Below, one piece after another: positions 24,087 to 33,075 of a stretch of DNA of 64,000 nt. Both the position numbers and the translations under genes were made by a program. Source of the stretch: DASSUW01 sp963789005. Lineage in GTDB: Bacteria > Actinomycetota > Thermoleophilia > Solirubrobacterales > Solirubrobacteraceae. The notes beneath the pieces are model-generated. The model was not told where the DNA came from. It did no database searches and worked only from the letters and a program-made list of their open reading frames with translations. Positions within the stretch are counted from its first letter, which is position 1. Every line of letters begins with the position of its first letter. The stretch is from assembly GCA_963789005.1 (NCBI GenBank), contig CAWBIZ010000004.1, positions 186,001 through 250,000 of the forward strand, written 5' to 3'.

Positions 24087-25316
24087 ATGCCGACCTGGCC
24101 GGGGGAGGAGTTCGAGGAGCGGGCGTCCGACATCGCCGCGGCCGCCGCCTCATTGCTCCGCGATCAAGCGGCGTGGCGGCACCGGCGGGTCGAGACCCTG
24201 ACGCTCCTCAGCCACGAGCAGGTGCGCCGCCACGTCTCGGTCGACTTCACGGTGCCCGAGGAGCACCGCGAGGCGCTGCGGCTTGCCGGCGAGGACGAGT
24301 TCGCCGTGCCGCTCGCATGGCTCGTCAAGCGACCGCTCGTGCACTTCGACCTGCGCAACGAGGAGGGGCATTCGATCCCGCTGCTGACCGCCGAGCAGAA
24401 CGCGGCCATCGACCGCGAGCTGCTGTACATCGTGCTTGACGACGACCTGTCCGAGCAGGACGCCGGCGACGACACGCGCGAGGCCGTCGGGCTCGCCGCG
24501 AGGACGCTGATCGAGGCCGTCGTCGGTGTGGGCGCCGCGCCCGGCGACGTGGAGGGCCTCGAGCGCGAGCACGGCCTCGCGCCCATGATCGAGTTCCGGA
24601 CGATGGTGGCGGACCTCTCCCGGTCGTTCGTGCTGTGGGCGGTCGTCCGTGGCGTGGATCGCCGCCGCGTGTTCAAGTTCGCGTACGACGAGCCCTACGC
24701 GCTGCGGCCCGGGCTCGCGTACGTCTACGACGCCCCGGGTTGCGTCGAGGCGTGGAGCTACCACGCCGAGGTCGCGGTTCCGGCGGATCTCAAGGCACGC
24801 ACGACGCGGCTGTGGGATGCGGAGACCGGCGCGGTCCTGGCGACGGGAGCGCGGGACGCCGACCGGCCCGCGCTCTACTTCTCCACCGACCAGGCGCGAC
24901 CCCCGGGCCGGGCCGAGGTCGTCGTCGACTTCGCCGCCGAGCGCGGGCGCTTCCTCGGGCCCGCGGCGATCGTCGCCTCCGTCATCACCCTGCTCGTGGC
25001 GCTGCCGTGGCTGTTCGCCGACCTCGAGGCCCTCGCCGGAAGCTCTGGTCCGGCGATCGGCCTCGTGCTCTCGACCTCGGCGGTGTTCTCGGTCCTCGTC
25101 CTGCGTACCGACGAGCATCCACTGCTGCGCCGCCTGCTCGTGGGCTACCGGTTGGCGCTCGTGGCGAGCACGCTCGCGGCCCTGTTCGCGGCGGCGGCGC
25201 TCGGCTTCCAGGCCGAGGCCTGGATCATCGAGACGACGTGGGCGCTCGCGGCGGTTGTCTCGGCCGCGACCGCCACTATCCTTATGGCAGCGGTCGTCCG
25301 ATCGCCGTCGTCATGA
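24087..25316 (+). CDS. Hypothetical membrane protein with four C-terminal helices
   Basis: 409 residues. A soluble N-terminal region of about 290 residues (HVSVDFTVPEEHR, LVHFDLRNEEGHSIPLLT, SFVLWAVVRGVDRRRVFKFAYDEPY) is followed by four hydrophobic segments from about 295 to 400. The N-terminal part looks like a ligand- or stimulus-binding region, but I do not recognise a family. The ATG at 24087 follows the CACGAT box. Its stop overlaps the ATG of the next small gene (ATGA), so the two are likely translated together. Confidence 0.75.
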   Translation: MPTWPGEEFEERASDIAAAAASLLRDQAAWRHRRVETLTLLSHEQVRRHVSVDFTVPEEHREALRLAGEDEFAVPLAWLVKRPLVHFDLRNEEGHSIPLLTAEQNAAIDRELLYIVLDDDLSEQDAGDDTREAVGLAARTLIEAVVGVGAAPGDVEGLEREHGLAPMIEFRTMVADLSRSFVLWAVVRGVDRRRVFKFAYDEPYALRPGLAYVYDAPGCVEAWSYHAEVAVPADLKARTTRLWDAETGAVLATGARDADRPALYFSTDQARPPGRAEVVVDFAAERGRFLGPAAIVASVITLLVALPWLFADLEALAGSSGPAIGLVLSTSAVFSVLVLRTDEHPLLRRLLVGYRLALVASTLAALFAAAALGFQAEAWIIETTWALAAVVSAATATILMAAVVRSPSS

Positions 25317-25495
25317 GGATCCCCTTCCTTCACCGCAGAGAGCGCACCGTCGCCGAGATCGCCGCCAAGGCGACACGCGTCGGATCCGCCGAGGCGTACG
25401 TCGGGCCGTTCACGCCGAGCAAGCGGACCGTGGCGGAGCTCCGCGAGGGCGGCGAGCGCATGCGCCGCATCCGCGCGAAGAACGGCTTTTCCTAA
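25313..25495 (+). CDS. Small basic hypothetical protein with an internal repeat
   Basis: 60 residues, MRIPFLHRRERTVAEIAAKA onward. The phrase RTVAEI/L occurs twice, at about 11-16 and 38-43, with KATRVGSAEAY and REGGERMRRIRAK around it. The ATG at 25313 overlaps the upstream stop as ATGA, which argues for a real coupled gene. It converges with the acetoacetyl-CoA synthetase gene, overlapping stop codons. Function unknown. Confidence 0.6.
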   Translation: MRIPFLHRRERTVAEIAAKATRVGSAEAYVGPFTPSKRTVAELREGGERMRRIRAKNGFS

Positions 25496-27372
25496 CGGCG
25501 CTTCGCCCAGCTGACGAAGAATTCCAGCGCCTCGGGGTTCGCGAGCGAGTCCCGGCTGGCCGCCTGCTCGGGCGGCGTGCCCATGAGGATGCGCTTGACC
25601 GGCAGCTCGAGCACCTTGCCCGACAGCGTGCGCGGCACCTGCTCGACGGCCACGACCTCGTCCGGCACGTGGCGGGGCGAGCAGTCCTCGCGCACCCGCG
25701 TGCGAATTCGCTTCACCAGGTCGTCGTCGAGCCCGGCGCCGTCGCGCAGGACGACGAACAGCGGCATGAAGCCCTCGACGTCGACCACGAGCGCGTCGAC
25801 GATCTCGTCGACGGCCAGCACCGCCGAGTAGATCTCGGCCGTGCCCATGCGCACGCCCCCGCGGTTGATCGTGGCGTCGGAGCGGCCGCTGATGATCGCC
25901 GTGCCGCGCTCGGTGATCTCGATCCAGTCGCCGTGGCGCCAGACGCCGGGATAGGTGTCGAAGTAGGACTCGCGGTAGCGCTCGCCGTCCGGGTCGTTCC
26001 ACAGGTAGAGCGGCATCGACGGCATCGGCTCGGTCACCACCAGCTCGCCGACCTCGCCGATCAGCGGGCGGCCCTCGGAGTCCCACGACTCCACCGACGC
26101 CCCGAGCGCGCGCGCCTGCAGCTCGCCCTCGTAGACGGGCAGGATCGGTACGCCACCCACGAATGCCGTGCAGAGGTCGGTGCCGCCGCTGGTGGAGAAC
26201 AGCCACGTGTCGCCCCCCACGTGGTCGTAGACCCAGCGGAAGCCCTCGGGCGAGAGCGGCGAGCCGGTCGAGCCGACCGCCCGCAGCCGCGACAGGTCGC
26301 GGCCGTCGGCGGGCTCCACGCCGGCCTTCATGCAGGCGGCGATGTAGGCCGCGCTGGTGCCGAAGCAGGTGACCTGTGCGCGGTCGGCGAGGTCCCACAG
26401 CACGCCCATGTCCGGGTGGCCCGGGCTGCCGTCGTAGAGCACGATCGCGGCCTCGGTGAGCAGGCCGGAGACGAGGAAGTTCCACATCATCCAGCCCGTC
26501 GTGGTGAACCAGAAGACGCGGTCGCCGGCCTGCGCGTCGACGTGCAGGTGGAGCTTCTTGAGGTGCTCGAGCAGGATGCCGCCCTGGCCGTGGACGATCG
26601 CCTTCGGCAGCCCGGTGGTGCCCGACGAGTACAGGACCCACAGCGGGTGGTCGAACGGGACGCGCTCGAAGGTCAGCTCATCGGGCTGCTCGAAGCCGTC
26701 CCCCCAGCCCGAGCCGTCGAGGTACCCGAGCCGCACCAGCCGCCCCCCGACCTGCTCGTGGATGCCGCGCACGGTGTCCGTGCGGTCGAAGTCGCGGCCG
26801 TTGTAGCGGTAGCCGTCGACGGCCAGCAGCACCTTCGGCTCGATCTGCGCGAAGCGATCGATCACCGAGCGGGAGCCGAAGTCCGGCGAGCAGCTCGACC
26901 AGACGGCGCCGAGCGACGCGGTGGCGAGGAACGCCGCCACCGCCTCGGGGAGGTTCGGGATGTAGGCCGCCACGCGGTCGCCGCGGCCGACGCCGAGCGC
27001 CCGCAGCCCGCCGGCGATGCGCGCCACCTGCTCGCGCAGCTCGCCCCACGTGAGCTCGGCCTGCTCGCGCAGCTCGGAGGCGTGCACGATCGCCACCGCG
27101 TCCGGGTCCTTGCCGCGGAGGAGGTGCTCCGGGTAGCTGACCTGCGCGCCCGGGAACCACTCGGCCCCCGGCATCGCGCGCTCGCCGAGCACGCGGTCGT
27201 AGGCGCCCTCGACGCCGAAGAACTCCCACACCGCTCCCCAGAACCCCTCGAGGTCGTCGACCGACCACTGCCACAGGGACTCGTAGTCATCAACGCCGCG
27301 CTCGCGCATGAACCGCGTCATCACGGCGCGCTCGACCAGCTCGGGCGGAGGCTCCCACAGCAGCGTCGGCAT
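25492..27372 (-). CDS. Acetoacetyl-CoA synthetase
   Basis: Ligates acetoacetate to CoA using ATP, bringing ketone bodies into poly-hydroxyalkanoate, leucine or lipid metabolism. 626 residues. It has the family N-terminal cap (YESLWQWSVDDLEGFWGAVWEFF), the P-loop WVLYSSGTTGLPKAIVH, the signature FWFTTTGWMMWNFLVSGLL, the adenylate-binding GGTDLCTAF and the C-terminal LSGKVLELPVKRIL with the catalytic Lys. ATG start at 27372 lies only 8 bp from the start of the divergent HipA-like gene. Confidence 0.94.
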   Translation of the reverse strand: MPTLLWEPPPELVERAVMTRFMRERGVDDYESLWQWSVDDLEGFWGAVWEFFGVEGAYDRVLGERAMPGAEWFPGAQVSYPEHLLRGKDPDAVAIVHASELREQAELTWGELREQVARIAGGLRALGVGRGDRVAAYIPNLPEAVAAFLATASLGAVWSSCSPDFGSRSVIDRFAQIEPKVLLAVDGYRYNGRDFDRTDTVRGIHEQVGGRLVRLGYLDGSGWGDGFEQPDELTFERVPFDHPLWVLYSSGTTGLPKAIVHGQGGILLEHLKKLHLHVDAQAGDRVFWFTTTGWMMWNFLVSGLLTEAAIVLYDGSPGHPDMGVLWDLADRAQVTCFGTSAAYIAACMKAGVEPADGRDLSRLRAVGSTGSPLSPEGFRWVYDHVGGDTWLFSTSGGTDLCTAFVGGVPILPVYEGELQARALGASVESWDSEGRPLIGEVGELVVTEPMPSMPLYLWNDPDGERYRESYFDTYPGVWRHGDWIEITERGTAIISGRSDATINRGGVRMGTAEIYSAVLAVDEIVDALVVDVEGFMPLFVVLRDGAGLDDDLVKRIRTRVREDCSPRHVPDEVVAVEQVPRTLSGKVLELPVKRILMGTPPEQAASRDSLANPEALEFFVSWAKRR

Positions 27373-27380
27373 CGGGCGCC

Positions 27381-28118
27381 ATGATGCCAGCCGTGCTGCG
27401 CACGGTGACCGCCACGCGCTACGTCACGCCCCTGCGGGAGGGCGGGTCGTTGCCCGCGATCGTGGAGGCCGACGACGACGGCCTGTACGTGTGCAAGTTC
27501 CGTGGTGCCGGCCAGGGGCCGCGGGCGCTGGCCGCCGAGGTCGTCGCCGGCGAGCTCGCGCGCGGGCTGGGACTGCCGGTGCCGGAGCTCGTGCTCGTGG
27601 AGCTGGACGCCGAGCTCGCCAGCGCCGAGCCCGACCCCGAGATCCAGGATCTGATCCGCGCCAGCGTCGGGCTCAACCTCGGCGTCGACTTCCTGCCGGG
27701 CGCGCTGCCCTACTCGCCCGCCGCGCCGCCCGACCCGGGACTGGCCGCCGCCATCGTCTGGCTCGACGCGCTGGTGGAGAACGTCGATCGCACGCCGCGC
27801 AACCCGAACCTGCTGCGCTGGCACGGGCGGTTGTGGCTGATCGACCACGGGGCGTCGCTGTTCGTGCATCACGGGACCGCCGATCCGCTGACGCTCGCGG
27901 GCCGGCCGTTCCCGGCGATCGCCGACCACGTGCTGCTCGCGGTCGCGGGATCGGTGCGCGAGGCCGACGCGCGGCTGGCCGGCCGCGCCGACGCGGCCGC
28001 GGCCGCCGCGCTGGTCCCCGAGGCATGGGCGGACGGCGCGCCGTACGCCGCGCACCTCGAGCGCCGGCTCGAGGCGCCCCGCCAATGGGTCGAGGAGGCC
28101 GAACGTGCCAGGCCGTGA
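27381..28118 (+). CDS. HipA-like kinase-fold protein
   Basis: 245 residues. The order of segments resembles the HipA/PI-kinase-like fold: SLPAIVEADDDGLYVCKFRGAGQG (nucleotide-binding strand with Lys), AAEVVAGELARGLGLPVPE, the catalytic-like WLDALVENVDRTPRNPNLL (HxDRTxxN-like) and LWLIDHGASLF (DFG/DHG-like). Probably a protein or small-molecule kinase. The next gene, a DUF3037 protein, overlaps its end by 14 nt; this pairing is, as I recall, common in actinobacteria and of unknown role. The ATG may be at 27381 or 27384. Confidence 0.8.
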   Translation: MMPAVLRTVTATRYVTPLREGGSLPAIVEADDDGLYVCKFRGAGQGPRALAAEVVAGELARGLGLPVPELVLVELDAELASAEPDPEIQDLIRASVGLNLGVDFLPGALPYSPAAPPDPGLAAAIVWLDALVENVDRTPRNPNLLRWHGRLWLIDHGASLFVHHGTADPLTLAGRPFPAIADHVLLAVAGSVREADARLAGRADAAAAAALVPEAWADGAPYAAHLERRLEAPRQWVEEAERARP

Positions 28119-28491
28119 GGCGTTCCAGTACGCGATCGTGCGCGTCGTCCCGCGGGTCGAGCGCGGCGAGGCCCTGAATGCCGGCGTGGTGCTCTTCTCC
28201 CGCCGCCACCGGTTCCTGTCGGCGCGCACCGAGCTCGATGCGGCGGCGCTGGCGGCGCTGGCGCCGGGGTGCGACGCGGGCGAGGTGCGCTCGCACCTGC
28301 GGACGCTCGAGCTGGTGGCGGGCGGGGACCCGGCGGGCGGCCCGATCGCTCGCCTCGAGCGGTCTGAGCGCTTCCACTGGCTGACCGCTCCGGCGAGCAC
28401 GATCGTCCAGCCCTCGGCCGTCCACACGGGCCTCACGACCGACCCGCACGCCGAGCTCGAGCACCTCTTCACGCGCCTGGTTGCCCGATAG
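28105..28491 (+). CDS. DUF3037 family protein
   Basis: 128 residues with the family start FQYAIVRVVPRVERGEALNAGVVLFSRRHRFL and a C-terminal TDPHAELEHLFTRLV. Function unknown. The GTG at 28105 lies inside the end of the HipA-like gene, so the two are coupled. The short size and fixed partnership suggest a complex or a regulatory unit. Confidence 0.85.
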   Translation: MPGREAFQYAIVRVVPRVERGEALNAGVVLFSRRHRFLSARTELDAAALAALAPGCDAGEVRSHLRTLELVAGGDPAGGPIARLERSERFHWLTAPASTIVQPSAVHTGLTTDPHAELEHLFTRLVAR

Positions 28492-28613
28492 CGCAAGAAT
28501 GCCTCCGACCCGGCGTTTCAGCGGGAGACGGGCCAAGGAACGTGTCGGGTCGGAGACAGGCGTGGCGCCCGCGACCGGCGGGCGCGCGCGCCGCGCCTGT
28601 CATCCTCGAAGGG

Positions 28614-29810
28614 GTGAGGCGTTCTCGACTGCTGGTCGCAGCCGCCGGCGTGTCGCTGTTCGGCTGCGGGGGCAGCGGGCAGGACGCCACCGCGCGTGCG
28701 ACGCCGACCGCGACCTCCGCCGCGCCTACGGCGACCGCCTCGGCCGAGGCGTCCGCCGCCACCCCGCGGCCGGGCCTGCGCCTGCGCCGCGTCGGCACGT
28801 TCGACAGCCCCGTGTACGTCACCTCGCCGCCCGGCGATCGCCGCCGGCTGTTCGTCGTCGAGCAGGGCGGCGCCGTGCGGGTCATGCGCGACGGGCGCAC
28901 GTTGTCGCGCCCGTTCCTCGACCTCCGCGGCCGGATCTCGGCGGGCGGCGAGCGCGGCCTGCTGTCGCTCGCGTTCGCGCCCGACTACGCGCGCAGCGGC
29001 CGCTTCTACGTCTACTACACGGCCCGCGACGGCGCGATCCGGATCGTCGAGTACCGGCGCCGCAGCGCCGAGCGCGCACGGCGCGGGTCGGCGCGGGTCG
29101 TCCTGTCGCAGCCGCACCCGGCGGGCAACCACAACGGCGGGCTGGTGCTGTTCGGGCCGGACGGGATGCTCTACGCCGGTCTCGGCGACGGGGGCGGCGC
29201 GGGGGACCAGGACAACAACGCCCAGAACCTCGGCACGGTGCTGGGGAAGATCATCCGCATCGATCCCCGCCGGCGGGGCGGGCGGGCATACCGCGTGCCC
29301 AGCTCGAACCCGTTCGTGGGCCGCTCGGGCGCGCGCCCCGAGATCTACGCGTACGGGCTGCGCAACCCGTGGCGGTTCGCGTTCACGCCGTCCGGCGACC
29401 TCGTGGTCGCCGACGTCGGGCAGAACGAGGTCGAGGAGGTATCGATCGTGCGCCGCGCCGGCGCCAACCTCGGCTGGCGGGTCTACGAGGGCCGCGGCCG
29501 CTACACCGGAGGCACGGCCTCGAACCATCTGCCGCCGGTGCTCGAGCGCTCGCACTCGGCCGGGAACTGCTCGATCACCGGGGGCGTCGTCGTGCGCGAC
29601 CCGGTGCTCTCCTCGCTGCGCAGGCGCTACGTGTTCGGCGACTTCTGCCGCGGCCAGCTGGAGTCCGCCCGCATGGTGGGTGGCCGCGCGCGCTCGGCCC
29701 GCGGCCACAGCGTGTCCGTCGACCAGCTCTCCTCGTTCGGCGTCGACGGCCGCCAGCGCGTCTACGCGACCTCGCTGAGCGGGCCGGTCTACCGCCTCGT
29801 CCCGCGCTGA
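28614..29810 (+). CDS. PQQ-dependent sugar dehydrogenase-like lipoprotein
   Basis: 398 residues from the GTG at 28614, which gives a lipoprotein signal peptide (RRSRLLVAAAGVSLFGC, lipobox LFGC). A Thr/Ala-rich linker is followed by the six-bladed propeller of soluble aldose/sorbosone dehydrogenases: RLFVVEQGGAVRV, GERGLLSLAFAPDY, HPAGNHNGGLVLFGPDGMLY, EIYAYGLRNPWRF, LVVADVGQNEVEEV. It likely oxidises sugars at the outer membrane face with PQQ or another acceptor; the cofactor is not proven. The open frame extends to 28542 but adds no plausible sequence. Confidence 0.88.
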   Translation: MRRSRLLVAAAGVSLFGCGGSGQDATARATPTATSAAPTATASAEASAATPRPGLRLRRVGTFDSPVYVTSPPGDRRRLFVVEQGGAVRVMRDGRTLSRPFLDLRGRISAGGERGLLSLAFAPDYARSGRFYVYYTARDGAIRIVEYRRRSAERARRGSARVVLSQPHPAGNHNGGLVLFGPDGMLYAGLGDGGGAGDQDNNAQNLGTVLGKIIRIDPRRRGGRAYRVPSSNPFVGRSGARPEIYAYGLRNPWRFAFTPSGDLVVADVGQNEVEEVSIVRRAGANLGWRVYEGRGRYTGGTASNHLPPVLERSHSAGNCSITGGVVVRDPVLSSLRRRYVFGDFCRGQLESARMVGGRARSARGHSVSVDQLSSFGVDGRQRVYATSLSGPVYRLVPR

Positions 29811-29811
29811 G

Positions 29812-30540
29812 GTGGGGCTCGCCGCCCACGGCGTCGCGCTGCTGCGCGCGGGCAACCCGGGCCCGCTGACGCTGAGCGGCACGAACACGTGGCTGGTCGA
29901 GCGCTGGGTGATCGACCCGGGCCCGGCGATCGACGCACACCTCGACGCGGTCGCCGCTGCGGTGAGCGCGCGCGGCGGCGCGAGCGGCATCGCGCTGACG
30001 CATGACCACGCCGACCACGCCGAGGGCGCCGGCGGGCTGCAGGAGCGGCTGGGCGGCGGCGTGCCGGTGGTCTCGGCGCGCGGCGGCGCGCGCGACGGAG
30101 ACGTGTTCGGGCCGCTGCGCGTGCTCGCCCTGCCGGGGCACGCGGACGACCACCTCGTGTTCGTCGCCGGGCGGGCGGGGTTCACGGGCGACGCGGTGCT
30201 CGGCGAGGGCAGCGTCTTCGTGTCGTCGCGACTGGTCGAGTACCTCGACGGCCTGCGAGCGCTGCGCGCGCTCGACCTCGACGTGCTGTGCCCGGGCCAT
30301 GGGCCGCCCGTGTGGGACGTGCGGGCGAAGCTCGACGGCTACCTGGCACACCGCGCCGAGCGTGAGCGGCGGCTGCTGGACGCGCTGGCGCAGGGGCTGA
30401 GCAGCGAGGACGAGCTGCTGGACGCCGCGTGGAGCGACGCGCCGGCGGCGCTACGGGAGTTCGCCGCGATCTCGCTGCGGGCGCACCTCGAGAAGCTGCG
30501 CGCCGAGGGCCGCGCGCCTACGCAGCAGCCGTCGACGTAG
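29812..30540 (+). CDS. MBL-fold metallo-hydrolase (LACTB2-like)
   Basis: 242 residues. The beta-lactamase-fold zinc motif is THDHADHAEG (HxHxDH), with a later His in LALPGHADDHLVF, the Asp in FTGDAVLG and the His in CPGHGPPVWD. A C-terminal helical tail (HRAERERRLLDALAQG) is typical of the LACTB2/RNase-like subgroup. Substrate unknown. The GTG at 29812 directly follows the stop of the sugar dehydrogenase gene. The 3' end overlaps the convergent Leu/Val-type dehydrogenase gene by 23 bp. Confidence 0.88.
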   Translation: MGLAAHGVALLRAGNPGPLTLSGTNTWLVERWVIDPGPAIDAHLDAVAAAVSARGGASGIALTHDHADHAEGAGGLQERLGGGVPVVSARGGARDGDVFGPLRVLALPGHADDHLVFVAGRAGFTGDAVLGEGSVFVSSRLVEYLDGLRALRALDLDVLCPGHGPPVWDVRAKLDGYLAHRAERERRLLDALAQGLSSEDELLDAAWSDAPAALREFAAISLRAHLEKLRAEGRAPTQQPST

Positions 30541-31618
30541 CCTCGGCGACCCGCCGCTGCGCGATCTCGGCAGCCGCGGCGAGCGGTGTGACGCCGGAAG
30601 CGTCCGCGTGGTCGAGCACGGTGCGGACGGTGTCTCCGACCGCGCGCACGCGCGTCTCGGCGCGGGCCGCGTCGTAGCCCTCGGGCTCGAGCTCGACGCT
30701 GATGTTGACCACGCCGCCGGCGTTGGCGACGAAGTCGGGTACCCAGAGGATCTCGCGCTCGGCGAGCTGGGCGGCGACCGCCTCGTCGGTGAGCTGGTTG
30801 TTGGCGGCGCCGGCGATCGCGCGAGCATGCAGCAGTGGCACGGTGTCGGCGCTCAGCACGCCGCCGAGGGCGCACGGCGCGAGGACGTCGACCTCGGCGG
30901 TGAGCGCGGACTCGGGATCGGTCCAGCGCGCGCCGAGGCGGTCCGCGAGGGCGCGGCGGCGCTCGTCGATGTCGGCCAGCACGAGGTCGGCGCCGGCCTC
31001 GGCCAGCAGCTCCGCGAGCCGCCCGCCCACGCTCCCGACGCCGACGACCGCAACGCTGCGGCCGGCCAGCGAGGTGCTGCCGAAGACCCGCTCGCAGGCG
31101 ACGCGGATGGCCGCCTCGACGCCGAGCGCCGTCCACGGGCTGGGGTCGCCAGAGCCGCCGCGCTCGGTGTTCAGCCCGGTGACGTGCGGCGTCGCCTCGG
31201 CGATCACCTCCATGTCGGGCTCCGAGGTGCCGACGTCCTCAGCGGTGAGGTAGTCGCCGTCGAGCGTGGCGATCGTCTCGCCGAAGTCGAGCAGGACGGC
31301 GCGCCGCTCGTCGCCGGCCGGGGGGACGGTGCCCTGCGGCAGCATGATCACGCCCTTGCCGCCCCCGAGCGGCAGCCCGGCCACCGCCGACTTGAAGGTC
31401 ATCGCGCGCGACAGGCGCAGGGCGTCGCGGACCGCCGCGCGAGTGTCCGCGTACGTCCACATGCGGCAGCCGCCGAGCGACGGGCCGCGCGCCGTCGAGT
31501 GGACGGCGACCATCGTGAAGAGGCCCGATCGCCGTCCCCGCCGGACGTGCAGCGCCTCGTGCTCGAGCGGTTCGGTGTAGCGATCGATGGCCGCGAGGGT
31601 ACCGTGCGCGGCCGTCAG
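30518..31618 (-). CDS. Leu/Val/Phe-type amino acid dehydrogenase, non-canonical start
   Basis: NAD-dependent oxidative deamination of branched-chain or aromatic amino acids. The N-terminal domain has VAVHSTARGPSLGGCRMWTYAD and the catalytic Lys segment GLPLGGGKGVIM. The Rossmann domain starts VAVVGVGSVGGRLAELL, and PDFVANAGGVVN is the family signature. Conserved sequence extends well before the first ATG (31513). The only candidate starts are CTG at 31618, overlapping the TGA of the upstream sigma factor gene (CTGA), or ATC at 31588, which lies 7 nt after a TACCCT box. 366 residues from CTG. Confidence 0.88.
   Translation of the reverse strand: MTAAHGTLAAIDRYTEPLEHEALHVRRGRRSGLFTMVAVHSTARGPSLGGCRMWTYADTRAAVRDALRLSRAMTFKSAVAGLPLGGGKGVIMLPQGTVPPAGDERRAVLLDFGETIATLDGDYLTAEDVGTSEPDMEVIAEATPHVTGLNTERGGSGDPSPWTALGVEAAIRVACERVFGSTSLAGRSVAVVGVGSVGGRLAELLAEAGADLVLADIDERRRALADRLGARWTDPESALTAEVDVLAPCALGGVLSADTVPLLHARAIAGAANNQLTDEAVAAQLAEREILWVPDFVANAGGVVNISVELEPEGYDAARAETRVRAVGDTVRTVLDHADASGVTPLAAAAEIAQRRVAEATSTAAA
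31596..31601 (-). promoter_or_regulatory. -10 hexamer TACCCT inside the start of the dehydrogenase gene
   Basis: On the minus strand TACCCT (31601-31596) ends 7 nt before ATC at 31588. The same hexamer and spacing precede the NUDIX gene at 46073. It suggests a second, leaderless mRNA starting inside the operon. Confidence 0.35.
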
Positions 31619-32991
31619 CGCCGCGAGGGCGGCGGGGTCTGCGCGGGCGGCGCGGAGGCCGGCTCCGCGGTCGGCGCGTCGGCGACGGCGGGCGCGACCG
31701 CGGGGTCCTGCCCGGCGTCCGCCTCCTCGTCCCCGACGGCGGGCGGCACGGCCTCCTCGTCGGCGGGATCGGCCTCGCCGGCGGGGGCCTCGACGCCGCC
31801 GGTCTCGCCGGCGGCCGGCAGCGGCTCGAGCTCCTCGGCGGCCGGCTCGGGCTTCTCCTCCGCCGCCGGTGCGGGCTCGTCGACCGCCGCCGGCACGGGC
31901 GCCGGGCGGGGCCGGCGCACCAGGCGGTCGACCACTGGCGCAGCCACCGCGGGAGCGGCCGCCGGGGCGGCCTTGGCCACACGCGCCGCGGGGGCGGGCT
32001 GCGGGCGCTCGCGGGTTCGCTCGCGCACCTCGACCGCGCCGCCGGCCGTCAGCGCCGCGGTGCAGACGACGGCCGCGACCTTGCAGGCGCCGAAGCTGAC
32101 CGCGCCGCCCGCCGCCGAGCTGCCGACGGCCGCGGCCCCGCCGCCGACCGTGGCCACGCCCCCGCCGGCGGCGGCCGAGCCGCCCGAGCAGAGCCCGACG
32201 AGCTTGGCGGCGGCGAGCGCGAGCGGCCCGCCGTGGAGCGCGGCGAACGAGCGGCGGACCCCGCGCAGCGCGACCCGGTACTCGCGGCAGCCGGAGCAGT
32301 GGCGCAGGTGCTTGCGAGCGTGGGCCGACGCCTTGACGCCGCGGTCGTAGCTCCCGAGCAGGTCTGCGCGGATGTCCTCGCAGGCCGCGTCGCGCGCCTG
32401 CGATGCCTCGACCAGCCCCACCCGCGCGCGCACGAGCAGCGACTTGACGGCGGGCACCGTGACGTCGAGCGTGCTCGCGAGGTCGGCGTACGACATGCCG
32501 TCGATCTCCCGCATCAGCAGCGCCGACCGCTGCTGCTCGGGCAGCCGGCCCACGTCCTCGACCAGGCGCGCGAGGTCGTCGCGGCGCTGCGCCTCCTCGA
32601 TCGGGTCGCGCAGCGGCTTGCGCGAGAGGTCGAAGACGTCGGCCGGCGGCGGGACCGGGCGGCGCAGGTGATCGATGCAGCGGTTGTGGGCGACGCGGTA
32701 CAGCCACGCGCGCAGGTGCACGTCCCGCGCGTCGGCCCGCAGCGCGCCGTAGGCCCGGACGAAGACGTCTTGCAGCAGGTCCTCGGCGTCCTGGCGCGGC
32801 CCCGCCCACAGCATCTGGCGCACGTAGGCGAACAGGCGCTGGCGGTAGCGGTCGTGGATGACGCGGAAGGCCTCGTCGCTGCCGGCGCGGAAGAGCGCGA
32901 GCAGCTGCTCGTCCGTGCGCAGGCGCAGGAGCGGCGCCCCGAGCGGCCGGAGACCGGTGCCGGCCGGCGCGCGCACTGCTGAGGCTTCCAC
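31615..32991 (-). CDS. ECF sigma factor fused to a zinc-finger-like, membrane and Pro/Ala/Glu-rich tail
   Basis: 458 residues from GTG at 32991. Region 2 is at about 30-100 (EAFRVIHDRYRQRLFAYV, DAEDLLQDVFVRAYGAL, WLYRVAHNRCIDHLRR) and region 4 at about 140-200 (REIDGMSYADLASTLDVTVPAVKS). HLRHCSGC near 238 supplies an H-x3-C-x2-C motif. A weakly hydrophobic segment (ACKVAAVVCTAALTAGGA) precedes an acidic proline-rich tail. Same plan as the protein at 18518-20086 but little sequence identity outside the sigma regions. The downstream dehydrogenase overlaps by 4 nt. Confidence 0.87.
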   Translation of the reverse strand: MEASAVRAPAGTGLRPLGAPLLRLRTDEQLLALFRAGSDEAFRVIHDRYRQRLFAYVRQMLWAGPRQDAEDLLQDVFVRAYGALRADARDVHLRAWLYRVAHNRCIDHLRRPVPPPADVFDLSRKPLRDPIEEAQRRDDLARLVEDVGRLPEQQRSALLMREIDGMSYADLASTLDVTVPAVKSLLVRARVGLVEASQARDAACEDIRADLLGSYDRGVKASAHARKHLRHCSGCREYRVALRGVRRSFAALHGGPLALAAAKLVGLCSGGSAAAGGGVATVGGGAAAVGSSAAGGAVSFGACKVAAVVCTAALTAGGAVEVRERTRERPQPAPAARVAKAAPAAAPAVAAPVVDRLVRRPRPAPVPAAVDEPAPAAEEKPEPAAEELEPLPAAGETGGVEAPAGEADPADEEAVPPAVGDEEADAGQDPAVAPAVADAPTAEPASAPPAQTPPPSRR

Positions 32992-33075
32992 GCTCGCTCC
33001 GTTCCTCTCGACTGCAGGTCCCGGCGACTCTAACGGCCGAGGCGGCCAGAGTTGCCGTGTTAACTAACCCGGGAG

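Noticed and set aside
31513..31515. ATG 31513 as start of the Leu/Val-type dehydrogenase
   Set aside because: It would remove the conserved segment EHEALHVRRGRRSGLFT that precedes VAVHSTARGPSLGG in this family.
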